From Peromyscus leucopus (lineage: Eukaryota > Chordata > Mammalia > Rodentia > Cricetidae): 64,000 nucleotides of DNA. This document shows, in pieces, positions 10,140-21,745 of this stretch (its first letter is position 1; each line of letters begins with the position of its first letter). The DNA lies in assembly GCF_004664715.2 (NCBI RefSeq), contig NC_051069.1, forward strand, positions 10,219,501 to 10,283,500, read 5' to 3'. The notes under the pieces were generated by a model. It was not told where the DNA came from, made no database searches, and was given only the letters and a program-made list of their open reading frames with translations. Both the position numbers and the translations under genes were made by a program.

Positions 10140-10545
10140 GAACTGTGGAGGTAGGGCTGTTGGTGAAGTCCAGACAAGCATGAGGACCTGAGATTGGATC
10201 CCCAGCATCCACATTAAAAAAAAAGAAGAAGAAGAAGAAAAGAAAAGAAAAAGAAAAAGAAAAAAAGCATGTCACAGCTGTGTGTGCCTGGAATCCCAGC
10301 ACCAAAGAGGCAGAGGCAGTCTGGGGTTCACTGGCCTGCCTGTGTAGACGACTTGGTAAGCTCTGGGTTCTGTGAGAGACCATGTTTCAGAAATTAAGGT
10401 GGAGAGTTATAGAGGAAGACACTTGATATCAACCTCTGGTCTCCACATGTGTGCACACTCAAATTCCTATTGTACACATGCATCAACACACACACACAAT
10501 ACACACTCACACCCCCAAAATAAGCAAATCAAATAAATAAAAACT
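10140..10545 (+). mobile_element. B4A-type composite SINE with a GAA-rich linker
   Basis: The tRNA-like head (CATGAGGACCTGAGATTGGA, CCCCAGCATCCACATT) is joined to the B1-like body (TGGAATCCCAGCACCAAAGA) through an expanded A/GAA-rich linker at 10216-10265. The tail (AAGGTGGAGAGTTATAGAGG) runs into CA-rich sequence and AATAAATAAAAAC. Confidence 0.7.
10216..10265 (+). repeat. A/GAA-rich linker expansion
   Basis: A pure purine run of GAA, AAAAG and similar units sits at the head-body junction of the surrounding B4A. Confidence 0.85.
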
Positions 10546-11809
10546 GGAGTGGGGTGGGCAAGTACTTGATGTCTGAAATCTTTGATCTTTCGTGATCTCT
10601 GTAAACAAACCCCACCCAGTCTGACCCTGCTATTCAGGTTCCAAAGATGTTGGTGGCAACGTTCCAGGTATTTTATTTAGTTGGAGCTCACCCCCACAGT
10701 CTCGCCTACTTTAAGGCCTGAAAATTAACAAGGCAGCTCTTGTCTCTGGTTCTCAATTTCAGAACTAATATGCTTTTTTAAAACCTCTTTAAATATAAAT
10801 CGACTCCAGACTAACCCACAGGCAGCCATATAGGTCGGGCAGGGGGGCACCTTGGCCTGAATGGGTAGATGGGGATAGAGTTCTGGCTCAGCCCATCACT
10901 ATCCACTAGATCTCACTCAAAACACTTAACTTTGTAGCCTTAGCTTTATCATGAGTGCAACGGCGTGGCTGGCTCCTGACAAGGCAGAAGGCTGGAAGTG
11001 CCGTCCTGGTGGACATGAGCTCGTCAAAATCATAGAGTCATCCTGCTTTTGCTTGGTGTTGACCTTGGCCATCACAAATCTTCATTTCCAGGGCTAGGAC
11101 CCCAAGGCTCAATGTGGGGCAACACATTTTCCAAAGCTAGGAAATCCACCTCCCAGCTCCTTGAAACCATTCATGACACCACTCAGGCCAAGGACAATTG
11201 GACCGGCTGCGATGGGTCTCTTAGAAGACCCAGGGAAGCTCATTTTTGCCCTGGGGAGCCCTTCTTTGACATCTCAGCAGCTCTGCCTTCCTGACACAAA
11301 GGGGGGCCCCTCCCCCGTCAGAGGTGACCATGGCCCCAGAGAGGCAAGGCAGGGCTGTGTGGCTGCTGACCACACTCACCATCAGGCCCTGATTCCAGTA
11401 GCTGCTCCAGAAGCAGCAACCTAGACCTATAATTTGCAGGCTGGGTCTGGACCAAAAGCAATTCTGCCACTGGATCAGCCACCCCACGGGTCCTGGCCTA
11501 TTAATTCTTGGCTCCCTGCACAGCAGATCTGCCCCCAGGCAGCAGGGCCCAGGAGCCTGTGCTGTACAGGGGCCCCAAGTCTCCCCTCTGCCTCATCATG
11601 CTCTCCAGAGCTTCTCTGACCAGAACTCACACACCTCACTGCCTCCCCTTTGTCCCCAGCCTTGCCTTGGCCTCCGCCATCAATCACTAACCTTCCTGGC
11701 TCCCTCCTGGCAGCTGAATCATGCATTTCTTCTCCCCCAAAGGGCCTGGGCTGCGCTTTCTGCCACACAATCTGACAATCTATGCAGATAACTGCAGGGC
11801 ACTTTCCCA

Positions 11810-11853
<44 letters not shown>

Positions 11854-13356
11854 GAAAATGGCCCAGAAATTGGAGAACTTGCCTCCTATTCATCTACCAT
11901 TTTCCATAAAGCCCGAGCAGAGCCAAACAGAACACGACTCTGAGAAGAAGGCAGAGCTGTCTCCCTACCTCCAGGGACAGCATTGCTCTTGCACAGGCCA
12001 AGAAGTTGGGCATCTCTTCTTGGACTGACCCCAGCGATCTCCAGAGATGCTAAGGACTTGGGGACTAAGGGAAGGCTGCTTCTAAAAGTCTTGGCCTCTC
12101 TCATCATCTAGATATCCATGGCTATGTGCCATGCAGGTGCCTCCCTCTAGGGCTCTCGGCATCCTCCCCTAGTTCACCTGAAAGTCAGACTTTCCTTTTA
12201 GAAATACAAATCCATCACAGTTCCTCTGTGTGTGATCTTTGGCTTCCTACCACGCTCGAGAGACAGTTCCTATGCTTCTTGGCTACCTGGTAGGGCCATG
12301 TCACCATCTTCTCTTGGACCTCACCACAACCCTGGATGCTCCAGTTACATCCTTCCCACCACAGGGCCCCTGCACACTGCTATTCCCTCTGCCCCAAATG
12401 CTCTTCCCATTAGTGACCTGGGTGACATCTGCTCATCTCAAGCCTTCAGCCTGTGGAACGCAGTCTCAGTCACGGTCCCTTGAGTCCTCCTTATCACAGC
12501 ACAGTCACAGTGCAATTGAGTGCTTGCTGGGGAGCTGACTGAAGTCTGTCTCCTCCATGAGAGCAGGGAGCCCACTGCCTCTGCGTGCTCCTGTGTCCTC
12601 TGCACCTAGCACCCTGCATGGCTCCAGCCAGGTCACCAGGCAACATCTATAGACAAGAAGAAGCAAACACAATATTCCCTTTACCAAGCTCCTATGGCCC
12701 TGGGTCCCCCACTGGAAATTTCCAGAGTTCCCAGTGGAAGACGGGGCAGAACGGAGGTGCAGGCGCTTCATTTCCTGTACAAGTGTGTAAAAGACGTGTG
12801 TGTGTCTTCATAAGGCAATCTGCTACACTGACTGTATCTATATGTATGTGTCATCCATAGCCCGAACTCCTCTCCCCACCCCCACCCACCACCCCACTCC
12901 CGCCCCATCCCACAGCCCTGGCTGCCAGTCATCCGCCTCAGAGTGTTCGTTCCAATGCAAGCCACCTCTGGGATAGAAAGTTTTTAAAACCCAGGTGCTG
13001 AGGTCACAGGCCTAGCGGGGACTCCTGGGCTGTTCAGGTTCATCACTGATTGAGTTTAACTTAGAGTCTCAGTTTTTCCTTCTTTAAAAAAAAAAAAAGG
13101 GCTGGTGGTTTCCACCATGTAGGATTGCGGGTAATTGGATGTAAAGTACATGTAATGCATTTTGCACTGTGCACGTACAAGTTCAACTGCCAATGGCTAT
13201 TAGCGTGGCTAAAACCCAGGTTTGGCTCTCCCGTGAGCAGCCCTCTGGGTTATGTCTCAGATCCAGGACAAGACTTCCGCATGTTCCTGAAAAGCAAGCT
13301 CACTCCTCAAAGCCATCTGGAAACCCATACAGCTTAAGGAAGGTTTATTTTTAAAT
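10546..13356. other. 2.8-kb low-repeat stretch
   Basis: Apart from a 40-nt poly(A) at 11811-11850 and a C-rich run near 12870, I see no interspersed repeat. Several open frames up to about 110 codons occur on both strands. None shows a protein family or clear splice-bounded exon. Such a gap could hold conserved non-coding DNA, which cannot be judged from one sequence. Confidence 0.4.
11811..11850 (+). repeat. Poly(A), 40 nt
   Basis: Forty uninterrupted A residues, without a recognisable SINE or LINE body upstream. Confidence 0.95.
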
Positions 13357-13675
13357 GTGTGTGTGTGTGTATATATTTGTGCAGATCTGTGTTCCTGTGT
13401 GTGTGTGTGTGCCTGTGTGCCCATGTGTGCACTGTGTGCGTGTAGGCCAGAGGGCAATCTCTCATGCCCATCTTGTTTTTGAGGTGGCATCTCTCACTGG
13501 CCTGGAGCCTGCTGCCTGAGCTAGGCTGGCTGGTCAGCGAGCCCCAGGGATCCACCTGTGCTGAGATTAGGAGCACACACAACCATGGGAAGCTTTGAAA
13601 AATATTGGTTCTGGGGCTCATATTCTGGTCCTCATGCTTACATGGCAAGTAATTTATTAACTGTGCCCACCCCAC
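13357..13675 (-). mobile_element. B4A-type SINE (antisense) with GT-rich tail
   Basis: A GTGTGTGTGT-rich tail leads to GTTTTTGAGGTGGCATCTCT and GCTGGCTGGTCAGCGAGCCC. The antisense head ends with TCCTCATGCTTACATGGCAA. Confidence 0.7.
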
Positions 13676-14134
13676 CCCCCACTAGATTAACATAATGATT
13701 GTGGGATCACGTGAAAGCAAGGTTGCATATGCTACTACTTCCCCAGGTAACAAGAAGAGCCCCAGACACCCTTCCGAGTATGTTTCCTCTCTGCACGTCA
13801 CCTCTATGGGACTGTCACTCTCCCCTCTCCCCAGATGGTCTTAACTGTTTCCCCAGGGTCTGGCCCAAATGTGTGTGAGAGAAGAAGCTGGTGCACACCA
13901 GTCCTCAGCAGTCATATAGGAGTTGTGACCATGTGTATGGTGTGTGTACGAATGTGTAGATGCATGCTCACATGTGTGTGTGTCCAGGAGCAGATGCACA
14001 TGTGTGAGCCTGCATGTGGAGACAGAGACTGGCATGGGGTCTTCTTTGAGCACTTCCCCCCTTATTTACTGGAACCATGTCTCCTGCCCAAAGCTTACCA
14101 GTTCTGCTAGTCTTACCAGGCAGCTCGCCAGGGA

Positions 14135-14265
14135 CGTTTCTACCTCCTGAGTGCTGGGATTGCAGACAGCCTGCTACACCCACTGGTTTTTGATGTGGGC
14201 TCTGGGTGGTCATGTGTGAGCATAAATGCCTTATTTACAGAGCCACCTCCCTATCTCCAGGGGTC
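14135..14265 (-). mobile_element. B4-type SINE fragment (antisense)
   Basis: CTCCTGAGTGCTGGGATTGC and an antisense head ending in CACCTCCCTATCTCCAGG. Confidence 0.6.
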
Positions 14266-14269
14266 CACA

Positions 14270-14505
14270 TCTTTTTTATTATAATTATTAAAAGATTATT
14301 ATTTATTTTATGTAGCTAGGTGTTTTGTGCGCATGTATGTCTGTGCATGGTGCTCGCAGAGGTCTAAGAAGGGATTGGATCCTCTGGAATTGGAGTTACA
14401 GACAGCTGTGAGCTGCCATGTGGGTGCTGGGTGGGAATGGAACCCTGGGTCCTAAGGAAGAGCAGCCAGTGCTCTTAAGCACGGAGCCGCTTCTCCAGCC
14501 CCAGG
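14270..14505 (-). mobile_element. B2/B3 SINE (antisense)
   Basis: Starts with an antisense A/T-rich tail (TTTATTTTATGTAGCTAGG). It passes through GGAATTGGAGTTACAGACAG and ends with the antisense head GCTCTTAAGCACGGAGCCGC. Confidence 0.8.
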
Positions 14506-15090
14506 TGGCCACACCTTAATGGCTGTTTTCCTTCTGAGGCTCCTCTGCTCCCTAAGCCAGCTGCTGGCCATAGCTTTTCTTTCTAGCTACACAGGGTGCT
14601 GACACTGAGGAGGAAAGATGGGAATAAAACTTTCTCCAATTTTAAAGCAAATCCAAAGCCTGTTCTCCTGCAGGGAAAGTGGAAGATGTGTTTCTTCCAA
14701 ATGCTGAGCTGAATTCAGCAGCTCTGGAGAAAGGTTCCCCATGTCCTGGTCCTCCTCCTCAGAAGAGTCCTGAAACGCCCATCCACTTCCTTTACAAAAC
14801 ACCCCTGAGTTTACTCTGGGCTTCAGCCTTCTCAATAACTCCACACCATGCTTTTTGTCTCTGTTCTTGGCTGTCTGTCCGTCTGTGATTTCATTTTCAT
14901 AGGTCTCTTTCCAACTACAGCTCATGAGGTTACCCAAAGCCACCAATCATCTCTGCCATCCCCTCTTAACCTCCTTCAGGCCAGGTCACAGCTGGCCACG
15001 CTCACTGTCATCTGCAGTTATGAGCTCTGACATCATGGCTCTTGGAGTGATATATGAGAGCCTCTTGCTTCTCACTCACCACTAGAGCTG
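14506..15090. other. Low-repeat stretch, no gene recognised
   Basis: A 119-codon open frame runs antisense from 14946 to 14587 and has no recognisable motif. Confidence 0.35.
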
Positions 15091-15107
15091 TTAAAAGTGC
15101 ACATTGT

Positions 15108-15275
15108 AGCCGGGTGGTGGTGGCGCATGGCTTTAATCCAGCACTCGGGAGGCAGAGGCAGGAGGATCTCTCTGTGAGTTCGAGGCCAGTCTTGGCTACA
15201 GAGTGAGTTCCAGGAAAGGCTCCAAAGCTGCACAGAAAAACCTGTCTCAAAAAAAAAAAAAAAAAAAAAAAAAAA
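15108..15275 (+). mobile_element. B1 SINE, cricetid-type, with 12-bp target duplication
   Basis: GCCGGGTGGTGGTGGCGCAT starts the element. Its 3' half has the GTTCCAGGAAAGGCTCCAAA variant and a poly(A) tail of about 28. The direct repeat AAAAGTGCACAT flanks it at 15093-15104 and 15272-15283. Confidence 0.9.
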
Positions 15276-15590
15276 GTGCACATCATGGGCTTCCTCCCAG
15301 GACTTGACACCTAGCCTCTGGAGGTAGGGGAATAACAGCACACAGTTTATAGTGGGTAACTGTTCTGCCTATGACCTTGAAGTACATGCCCCTGGGTCAT
15401 GGCTTTGTGGACCCTTAAGAACTGGGATGCAGGTAGGCAGCGCTCTCTCTCCTCGTGGTTTTGGATGCTTAGACGGACCATGCGGAAGAACAGCGTGGAC
15501 CATAGCTTGATTTTCCAGGACCCTATGATAAATCTCTAGTGCTGTAGTGAGCTTTTATCCTCTAGTAAGTCCCTTTCCCTTCACACAGAC

Positions 15591-15604
15591 TCTGTGGATT
15601 TCTT
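15591..15604. repeat. Target site duplication, left copy
   Basis: TCTGTGGATTTCTT, the left copy of the 14-bp duplication of the L1 at 15601-17360. Its last bases merge with the T run. Confidence 0.85.
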
Positions 15605-17360
15605 TTTTTTTTTTTTTTTGTGATATATATTTTTTATTTTACAATACCATTCAATTCTACATATCAGCCATGGGTTCCCCTATTCTCCCCCCTCCCACGC
15701 CCTCCCCTTACCCCCAGCCCACCCTCCATTCCCACCTCCTCCAGGACAAGTCCTCCCCCGAGGACTGTGATCAACTTGGTAGACTCAGTCCAGGGAGGTC
15801 CAGTCCCTTCCTCCCAGACTAAGCCAAGTGTCCCTGCATAAGTTCCTGGTTTCAAACAGCCAATTCATGCATTGAGCACAGGACTTGGTCCCACTGCCTA
15901 GATGCCTCCCAAACTGATCAAGCCAATCAACTGTCTCACCTATTCAGAGGGCCTGATCCAGCTGGGAGCCCCTCAGCCTTTGGTTCATAGTTCATGTGTT
16001 TCTATTCATTTGGCTATTTTTTTTCAATAATTGAGTAAAACTGAAATTTATTATAAGCCACAGTCGTCCTAGGGACCTCCATACTATATATATATATATA
16101 TATATATAGCCTTTATGGTTCTATGGGTTGTGGTCTGATTGTTCATTTTATATCTAGAATCCACCAATGAGTGAGTACATACCATAACTGTCTTTCTGGG
16201 TTTGGGTTACCTCACTCAGGATGATTTTTTCTAGTTCCATCCATTTGCCTGCAAATTTCATGCTTTCATTGTTTTTCTCTGCTGAGTAGTACTCCATTGT
16301 GTATATGTACCACATTTTTTTCATCCATTCTTCCGTTGATGGGCATCTAGGCTGTTTCCAGGTTCTGGCTATTACAAATAGTGCTGCTATGAACATAGAT
16401 GAGCATGTATCTTTATGGTATGTATCAGCATTCTTTGGGTATATGCCCAAGAGTGGTATGGCTGGGTCTTGAGGTAGTTCGATTCCTAATTTTCTGAGAA
16501 ACCGCCATACTGATTTCCACAGTGGTTGTACAAGTTTACATTCCCACCAACAGTGGAGGAGTGTTCCCTTTGCTCCACATCCTCTCCAACATTGGTTGTC
16601 ATTGGTGTTTTTGATCTTAGCCATTCTAACAGGTGTAAGGTGGTATCTCAGAGTCGTTTTGATTTGCATTTCTCTGATGATTAAGGATGTTGAGCATTTC
16701 TTTAAATGTCTTTCAGCCATTTGTAGTTCTTGTTTTGTGAATTCTCTGTTTAGCTCTTTAGCCCATTTTTTAATTGGACTGTTCAGTGCTTTGATGTCTA
16801 GTTTCTTGAGTTCTTTATATATTGTGGAGATCAATCCTCTGTCAGATGTGGGATTGGTGAAGATCTTTTCCCAATCTGTTGGCTGTCTTTTTGTCTTATT
16901 GACTGTGTCTTTTGCCCTGCAAAAGCTTCTCAGTTTTGAGAGGTCCCATTTATTAATGGTTGTGCTCAGGGTCTGTGCTGTCGGTGTTTTATTTAGGAAA
17001 TGGTCTCCAGTGCCAATGCGTTCAAGAGTGCTTCCTATTTTCTTTTCTATTAAGTTTAGTGTAACTGGATTTATGTTTAGGTCTTTGATCCACTTGGACT
17101 TGAGTTTTGTGCATGGTGACAGATATGGATCTATTTGTAATCTTTTACATATTGACATCCAGTTATGCCAGCACCATTTGTTGAAGATACTTTCTTTGTT
17201 CCATTGTATAGTTTTGGCTCCTTTGTCAAACACCAGGTGTTCATATGTGCATGGATTAATGTCAGGGTCTTCAATTCGATTCCATTGGTCCATATGTCTG
17301 TTTTTATACCAGTACCAAGCTGTTTTTATTACTATGGCTCTATAGTAGAGTTTGAGGTCA
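15601..17360 (-). mobile_element. Young 5'-truncated LINE-1
   Basis: The element reads from right to left. Its plus-strand left end is an 18-T run (the poly(A)), followed by about 550 bp of 3' UTR with a pyrimidine-rich block near 15680-15770 and a (TA)13 run at 16084-16109. The ORF2 C-terminal coding part starts from the stop at 16154. It ends abruptly at 17360 inside ORF2. The 14-bp sequence TCTGTGGATTTCTT occurs at both borders (15591-15604 and 17361-17374). The intact frame and perfect duplication indicate recent insertion. At 1.76 kb it is dead on arrival, as most L1 copies are. Confidence 0.95.
16154..17359 (-). pseudogene. L1 ORF2 C-terminal remnant, 379 codons from the first Met
   Basis: The minus-strand frame is open from the truncation point to the stop at 16154, with no frameshift. 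It covers roughly the last 30 percent of ORF2p. The endonuclease and reverse transcriptase parts are missing. The cysteine-rich C-terminal region is present as CWRGCG...LLHCWWECK, the CCHC-like arrangement known from ORF2p. The family's usual ending, 'EKIILSEVTQTQKDSYGMYS', is also present. It has no start of its own and no evidence of expression. I treat it as a protein remnant, not a gene. Confidence 0.9.
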
Positions 17361-17374
17361 TCTGTGGATTTCTT
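17361..17374. repeat. Target site duplication, right copy
   Basis: TCTGTGGATTTCTT, identical to 15591-15604. Confidence 0.9.
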
Positions 17375-17971
17375 AAATCATACAGTTGGCATCTCAAAAC
17401 TGGGATGCACCTTGTGAGCTCAGGGACCATGTCTACCCTACTGTTCTGACTCCTCTGATGGATGCGGCTAACAAGAGCAGACTCGTGTGGAGCTGGCGGT
17501 AGGGAGAAGTAGGTTTGGTTTTGGTTTCTTTGGTGAGAGGAAGCTGTTTACCAGGTAATAAATGTTAGGCCAGTTATTCAGCCATATGGTAGCCCTCTTT
17601 GTAGGGAGTGGGTTGGATGCAAAATGCAACGTAATAGGGTATTGATATTAACAGAGAAAGGGCCCATGAGAAGCTCTTGGGGAACCCTGAAGGGGAGGCA
17701 GGTGAGGGGTGTGGACAATCATGGGGACTGTGCCAGAGACAGGCTAGATCTTGTGGCAGGCTGGAGGGGACAAGGACTTAATGCAATAACTCATTAGCCT
17801 ATAGACTGGAAATGGCAAAAGTCAGGGTGTATAGACATACCAGAGGAAGTGAATGTCAGAGTGAGGAGGGGGGGTCGGGTGCCTGGTAAAGTGTGCTATA
17901 CAGCTGGGAACAGCCCAGAAAACTGAGTGGTGCTAGGAAGTCTCTGAGAAAAAAAAATATGTAGGCTCATC
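17375..17971. other. No recognisable feature
   Basis: Purine-leaning unique sequence. No repeat or gene is seen. Confidence 0.4.
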
Positions 17972-18102
17972 TTCCTCTTTTAGCTCTGGCTGGCCCTGGA
18001 ACTCATTTTGTAGATCAGGCTGGCCTCGAACTCATAGAGATCTGCCTACCTCTGCCTCTCAAGTGCTGGCATGAAAGGCATGGACCATCTCACACCCAGC
18101 AT
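17972..18102 (-). mobile_element. B1 SINE (antisense)
   Basis: CAGGCTGGCCTCGAACTCAT and CTCAAGTGCTGGCATGAAAG in antisense B1 order. Confidence 0.8.
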
Positions 18103-18104
18103 GA

Positions 18105-18307
18105 TTTAATTTTTAAAATTCTATGTGTATGTGTGTATGAGTATGGGTATGTACACATGACTGCAGGTTCTGAGGAGGCCAGAAGAGGGCGCTGGACTCC
18201 CTGAAGCCGGACAGTTGTGAGTGGCTCTTGGTGGGTGCTGGGAACCAAATATGGATCCTCTGCAAGAGCAGTAAGCACTTTTAACTGCTGAACCGTCCCT
18301 CCAGATC
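18105..18307 (-). mobile_element. B2/B3 SINE (antisense)
   Basis: TTTAATTTTTAAAATTCTAT tail, GCCAGAAGAGGGCGCTGGAC body and antisense head TTTTAACTGCTGAACCGTCC. Confidence 0.8.
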
Positions 18308-18517
18308 CTTGGATCATCTTCATGTGGTTAAAATCTACTGAGCATGGATACTGGCCCCCGTCCTGATAAATGGGACACATCAGGGTGCAACATCTGGATC
18401 CAAGGCTCATGGGAGGAACAAATGAGTGAGTCACAGGATCCGAAGATCATATGGGGGAAAGGAATGCGGCACACTCTCACTCACACGTGTGCAGACAGAG
18501 GTCCACATGTGCATCAT

Positions 18518-18518
<1 letters not shown>

Positions 18519-18561
<43 letters not shown>

Positions 18562-18655
18562 TGCACACGCATACGCATGCACACACACGCACGCACATGC
18601 ACACGCACACGCATGCACACACGCACGCACACACGCACACGCACATGCACACACT
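18519..18655 (+). repeat. Alternating CA/CG/TG purine-pyrimidine tract
   Basis: About 135 bases alternate strictly between pyrimidine and purine. They start as (CA)n and continue as mixed CACG, CATG and CATACG units with many CpGs. This is the classic base pattern for left-handed Z-DNA. Confidence 0.9.
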
Positions 18656-20251
18656 GGTGCATACATGGTCACCTCTTTCCTGTGGGGCACTGATACTGCC
18701 AGGCATGAGGCAAGGAGCAGGATAACAGTAGCCATAGTGTCTGCCAGGGACGTCTGCAGCCTGGGAGCCAGAAGAGAGATGAGCAGGCAGACACCTGAGC
18801 TATCACAGACCTCCTTCTAGTCCAGCTGGTGGCTTCCAGTTACTAATGGAATTTGTCACAGTACCTGAGCCACGGAGCAGAGAGCTTGTCCAGAGGCACA
18901 GAAACGGCCTTTGGCCTCCTCAAGACTACAAAACACATTTTTGAGGTTAGATTTTTTTTTTTTTTATTCCAGGAAGTCATTTTTAACCAAAGCAACCGAG
19001 TTTGGTGATGTGTCATTTCGGACAATCATGGTTTCTGCACTTTACATTTTTGCAGTCAAACCCTCCTCTCCTCGAGTAAACATTTACCTTGCATTCTCCC
19101 CATGCCAGGCACTGCTCTGGCTGCTGAGAATCCAGTGGGAATCAAGATGAGCCCGGCCTCCCTGGGGCTTACACCCAACATGGGCTCGGGTCCAGGGAGC
19201 AGAGGCATGCCCAGTAGGGCTGTGACCCCTGAACGGAGCCTCCTGAGGGGTTTTCCAGATGTGCAGCCCTCCCCACTGTCCTTCACCACAGAGAGTGACG
19301 TGGTGACTGTATGGCTCCGGCAGACCCCTGTGGCAGTGAGTTATATAGCAGAGAACTGAATCCAGCACTCTTCGCCACCTTTGCTTACCTTGCCTCCCCG
19401 GGAAAGAGGCAGTCGATCAGAGCCCTGGCTCTCCAGACAGTAAGCTGGGGAGGAAACAGATGTGGCCACCTTCAGCTCTCACGCTGGCCCATGTCATCGC
19501 TAAAGTCCCCATTCTGTCCTCACACTATGGCCCCCAGTCTTCCCCCTTGGGCTTGTCTGCTTGCACAGCTCCATTGGACAAACATGCTCTACCAGCTGTA
19601 TGCAGGGCAGCATTCTGGGTACTAGGTCACAAAATGAACAAACGGCCTCGGAGCTGCTGACGGGGCTGCTGACGAGGAGAAACAGAGGGCTGGCCTGGGG
19701 TGGGACAGATGGGGTGGTTGGGTGGAGTCAGAGCAGGGCCTGAGGAAGAGGAAGGTTGGTACTTCACATTGATGGGAGGTGTGCCCAGGGAGCTCCCCAA
19801 GACAGGGACCATGGTGCCTACTGTGGTCCTAGAACATAGTAGACATGCACTAAACGGGAGCTGAACTGAAGACTATGTAAAGCGAGGCTGAGTTGCTGGC
19901 CTGTGTGGCAAGTACTTTATTCTCTGAGCCATCAATCCAGCCTGCGGTTTGTTTTGTTTTGTTTTTGTGTTCTTAAAGGATGTGCTCTCCAAATCACTTG
20001 CTTTAGGAGCCTTTCACTAGCGTGTGTCCAAGTGGTTTATGGCTCACACTCAGCATGGCTGTGTGCTTGGCCTACCATTTTATCAGTGTATATATCACCT
20101 TTGAACCCAATGCTCGTCTCGTAGGAAGAGAACTCTGATACTCGCCTTTCCCCCATCCCATCTTTCTGCACGGATAGCTCTAGCACAGGGCCCCCACACA
20201 CCTGAGTCCTGGGCTCACTCTTCCCTATTAGAATTAAGAATATAATTTGCA
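18656..20251. other. 1.6-kb low-repeat stretch
   Basis: About 19073-19150 (CATTTACCTTGCATTC...GCCAGGCACTGCTCTGGC) is faintly MIR/L2-like, and about 19880-19942 looks like a short antisense tRNA-like SINE head. The rest holds overlapping chance open frames without motifs. Confidence 0.4.
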
Positions 20252-20402
20252 GCTGGGCATGGTGGCGCACGCCTTTAATCCCTGCTCTCGGGAGGCAGAG
20301 GCAGGCGGATCTATGTGAGTTCCAGGCCAGCCTGATCTACATTGCAAGTTCCAGGACAGCCAGATCTACATAGTGAGAACCTGTCTTGAAAAAAAAAAAA
20401 AA
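20252..20402 (+). mobile_element. B1 SINE
   Basis: GCTGGGCATGGTGGCGCACG and CCTTTAATCCCTGCTCTCGG, with CAAGTTCCAGGACAGCCAGA in the 3' half and a 15-A tail. Confidence 0.9.
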
Positions 20403-20429
20403 ACTATATGTATTTTTCACATGTACACA

Positions 20430-20480
20430 TGACTACATACATACATAAATACATACATACATACATACATATATATATAT
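20430..20480 (+). repeat. (ATAC)n/(AT)n microsatellite
   Basis: About nine ATAC units followed by five AT units. Confidence 0.9.
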
Positions 20481-21124
20481 GAGTGCATACATGTGAGACA
20501 ATTTGCTACTACACTCTTGAGGAACAAATTGTCTCCTCTGTATATGTTTTCATCTTTCCAAAAGTGACTCTACGTTCCTTGTAAATTTCTGTAACCATAA
20601 GTAAGTGGGATTTATTCCGTTAAGAATGTAAGATATGCTCAGTGTTTAAAACTCAGTCCCCAGGACCTCCTTACCAACAAGTAAAGAAGAAATATCACAT
20701 GCTTACATCATTTAATAGATAAGAGGCTCCTGACAAAATTCAAGCCGGATTTGTGATAAAACGTCAGAAGAAGCTCTGAGTTGCCTCCGGAGTGTTAAGA
20801 AAGAACAGCTGCAGGAAGACCACAGCCACCTCAAGCTTGATGATGCAAAGTTTTCCCAGCTAAGCGTGGGAATAGAGCAAAGCTGTCCACTCTTACCACC
20901 AGCAGGGCAAGCAGAAAAGGCTTGCCTTGGCAAGGGGAGGCCAAGCCATCGCCATGAGATGGCAATCATGGTCATTCACACAGGAAACTTCTCAACAGCC
21001 CCACAGAGACCCAAAGAAGTAAAGCCCAGACCTTAGAAATGTCCCATAATGCAGCAGGGTGCTGGATAGACATACCAAAATGACTGTGTTTCCATGTACT
21101 AGGGACAAACACACACGGGAAAAG

Positions 21125-21265
21125 AGCCGGGTGTAGGGGCGCACACCTTTAATCCCAGCACTTGGGAGGCTGAGGCAGGCAGGTCTTTGTGAGTTCCAGG
21201 ACAGCCAAGGCTACACAGAGAAACCTGTCTCAAAAAACAAACAAACAAAACCCCAAAACAAACAA
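21125..21265 (+). mobile_element. B1 SINE inside the ancient L1
   Basis: GCCGGGTGTAGGGGCGCACA start and TCCAGGACAGCCAAGGCTAC 3' part, ending in a CAAA-rich tail. L1 sequence continues on both sides. Confidence 0.9.
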
Positions 21266-21605
21266 AAAAGCATTTACTATCAGTCATCTAAGAAAAATAG
21301 GCATAAATTTACCAAAAACAGGTATAGAAAATACCATGCCCATCACCAAAATTCCTTCCGGTTTTGTAAGTTTTCTTGTGCATGCCTAGCTGGAGTTAAC
21401 CCATATTTAGCTTTTATGAGTGAATGGCTCTACAAAACACTTAGGAAAGGAACCAAGGAGCTGAATATATCAAGAGACAGTTTGTGGATTGGAAGACTCA
21501 ATATCTCCTTAAATTGATGTGTAGGTTCAAACACAAAATCTATTCAAGTTCCAGGAAGATATTTTATAGGCACAGGTAAGTTTGCTTTTAAAAAAAATTT
21601 TCTGT

Positions 21606-21745
21606 GGGCTGGAGAAAGGGCTCAGCCTGCTTTTGCAAAGGACTTGAACTTGGGTCCCAGCATCTAAGTACACAGACCTAGACAAAAACAAACACACACG
21701 TACATAATTAAAAAGAATGAAATAAACCTTTAAAAACTGCCTAGG
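21606..21745 (+). mobile_element. Short B2-like SINE inside the ancient L1
   Basis: GGGCTGGAGAAAGGGCTCAG head, GGGTCCCAGCATCTAAGT, and an AATAAACCTTTAAAAA tail. Internally deleted. Confidence 0.65.

Noticed and set aside
16596..17345. 249-codon open frame on the plus strand
   Set aside because: It is the antisense of the well-supported L1 ORF2 remnant, which explains its length.
18344..18820. 158-codon open frame rich in His and Thr
   Set aside because: It is a translation of the alternating CA/CG microsatellite.
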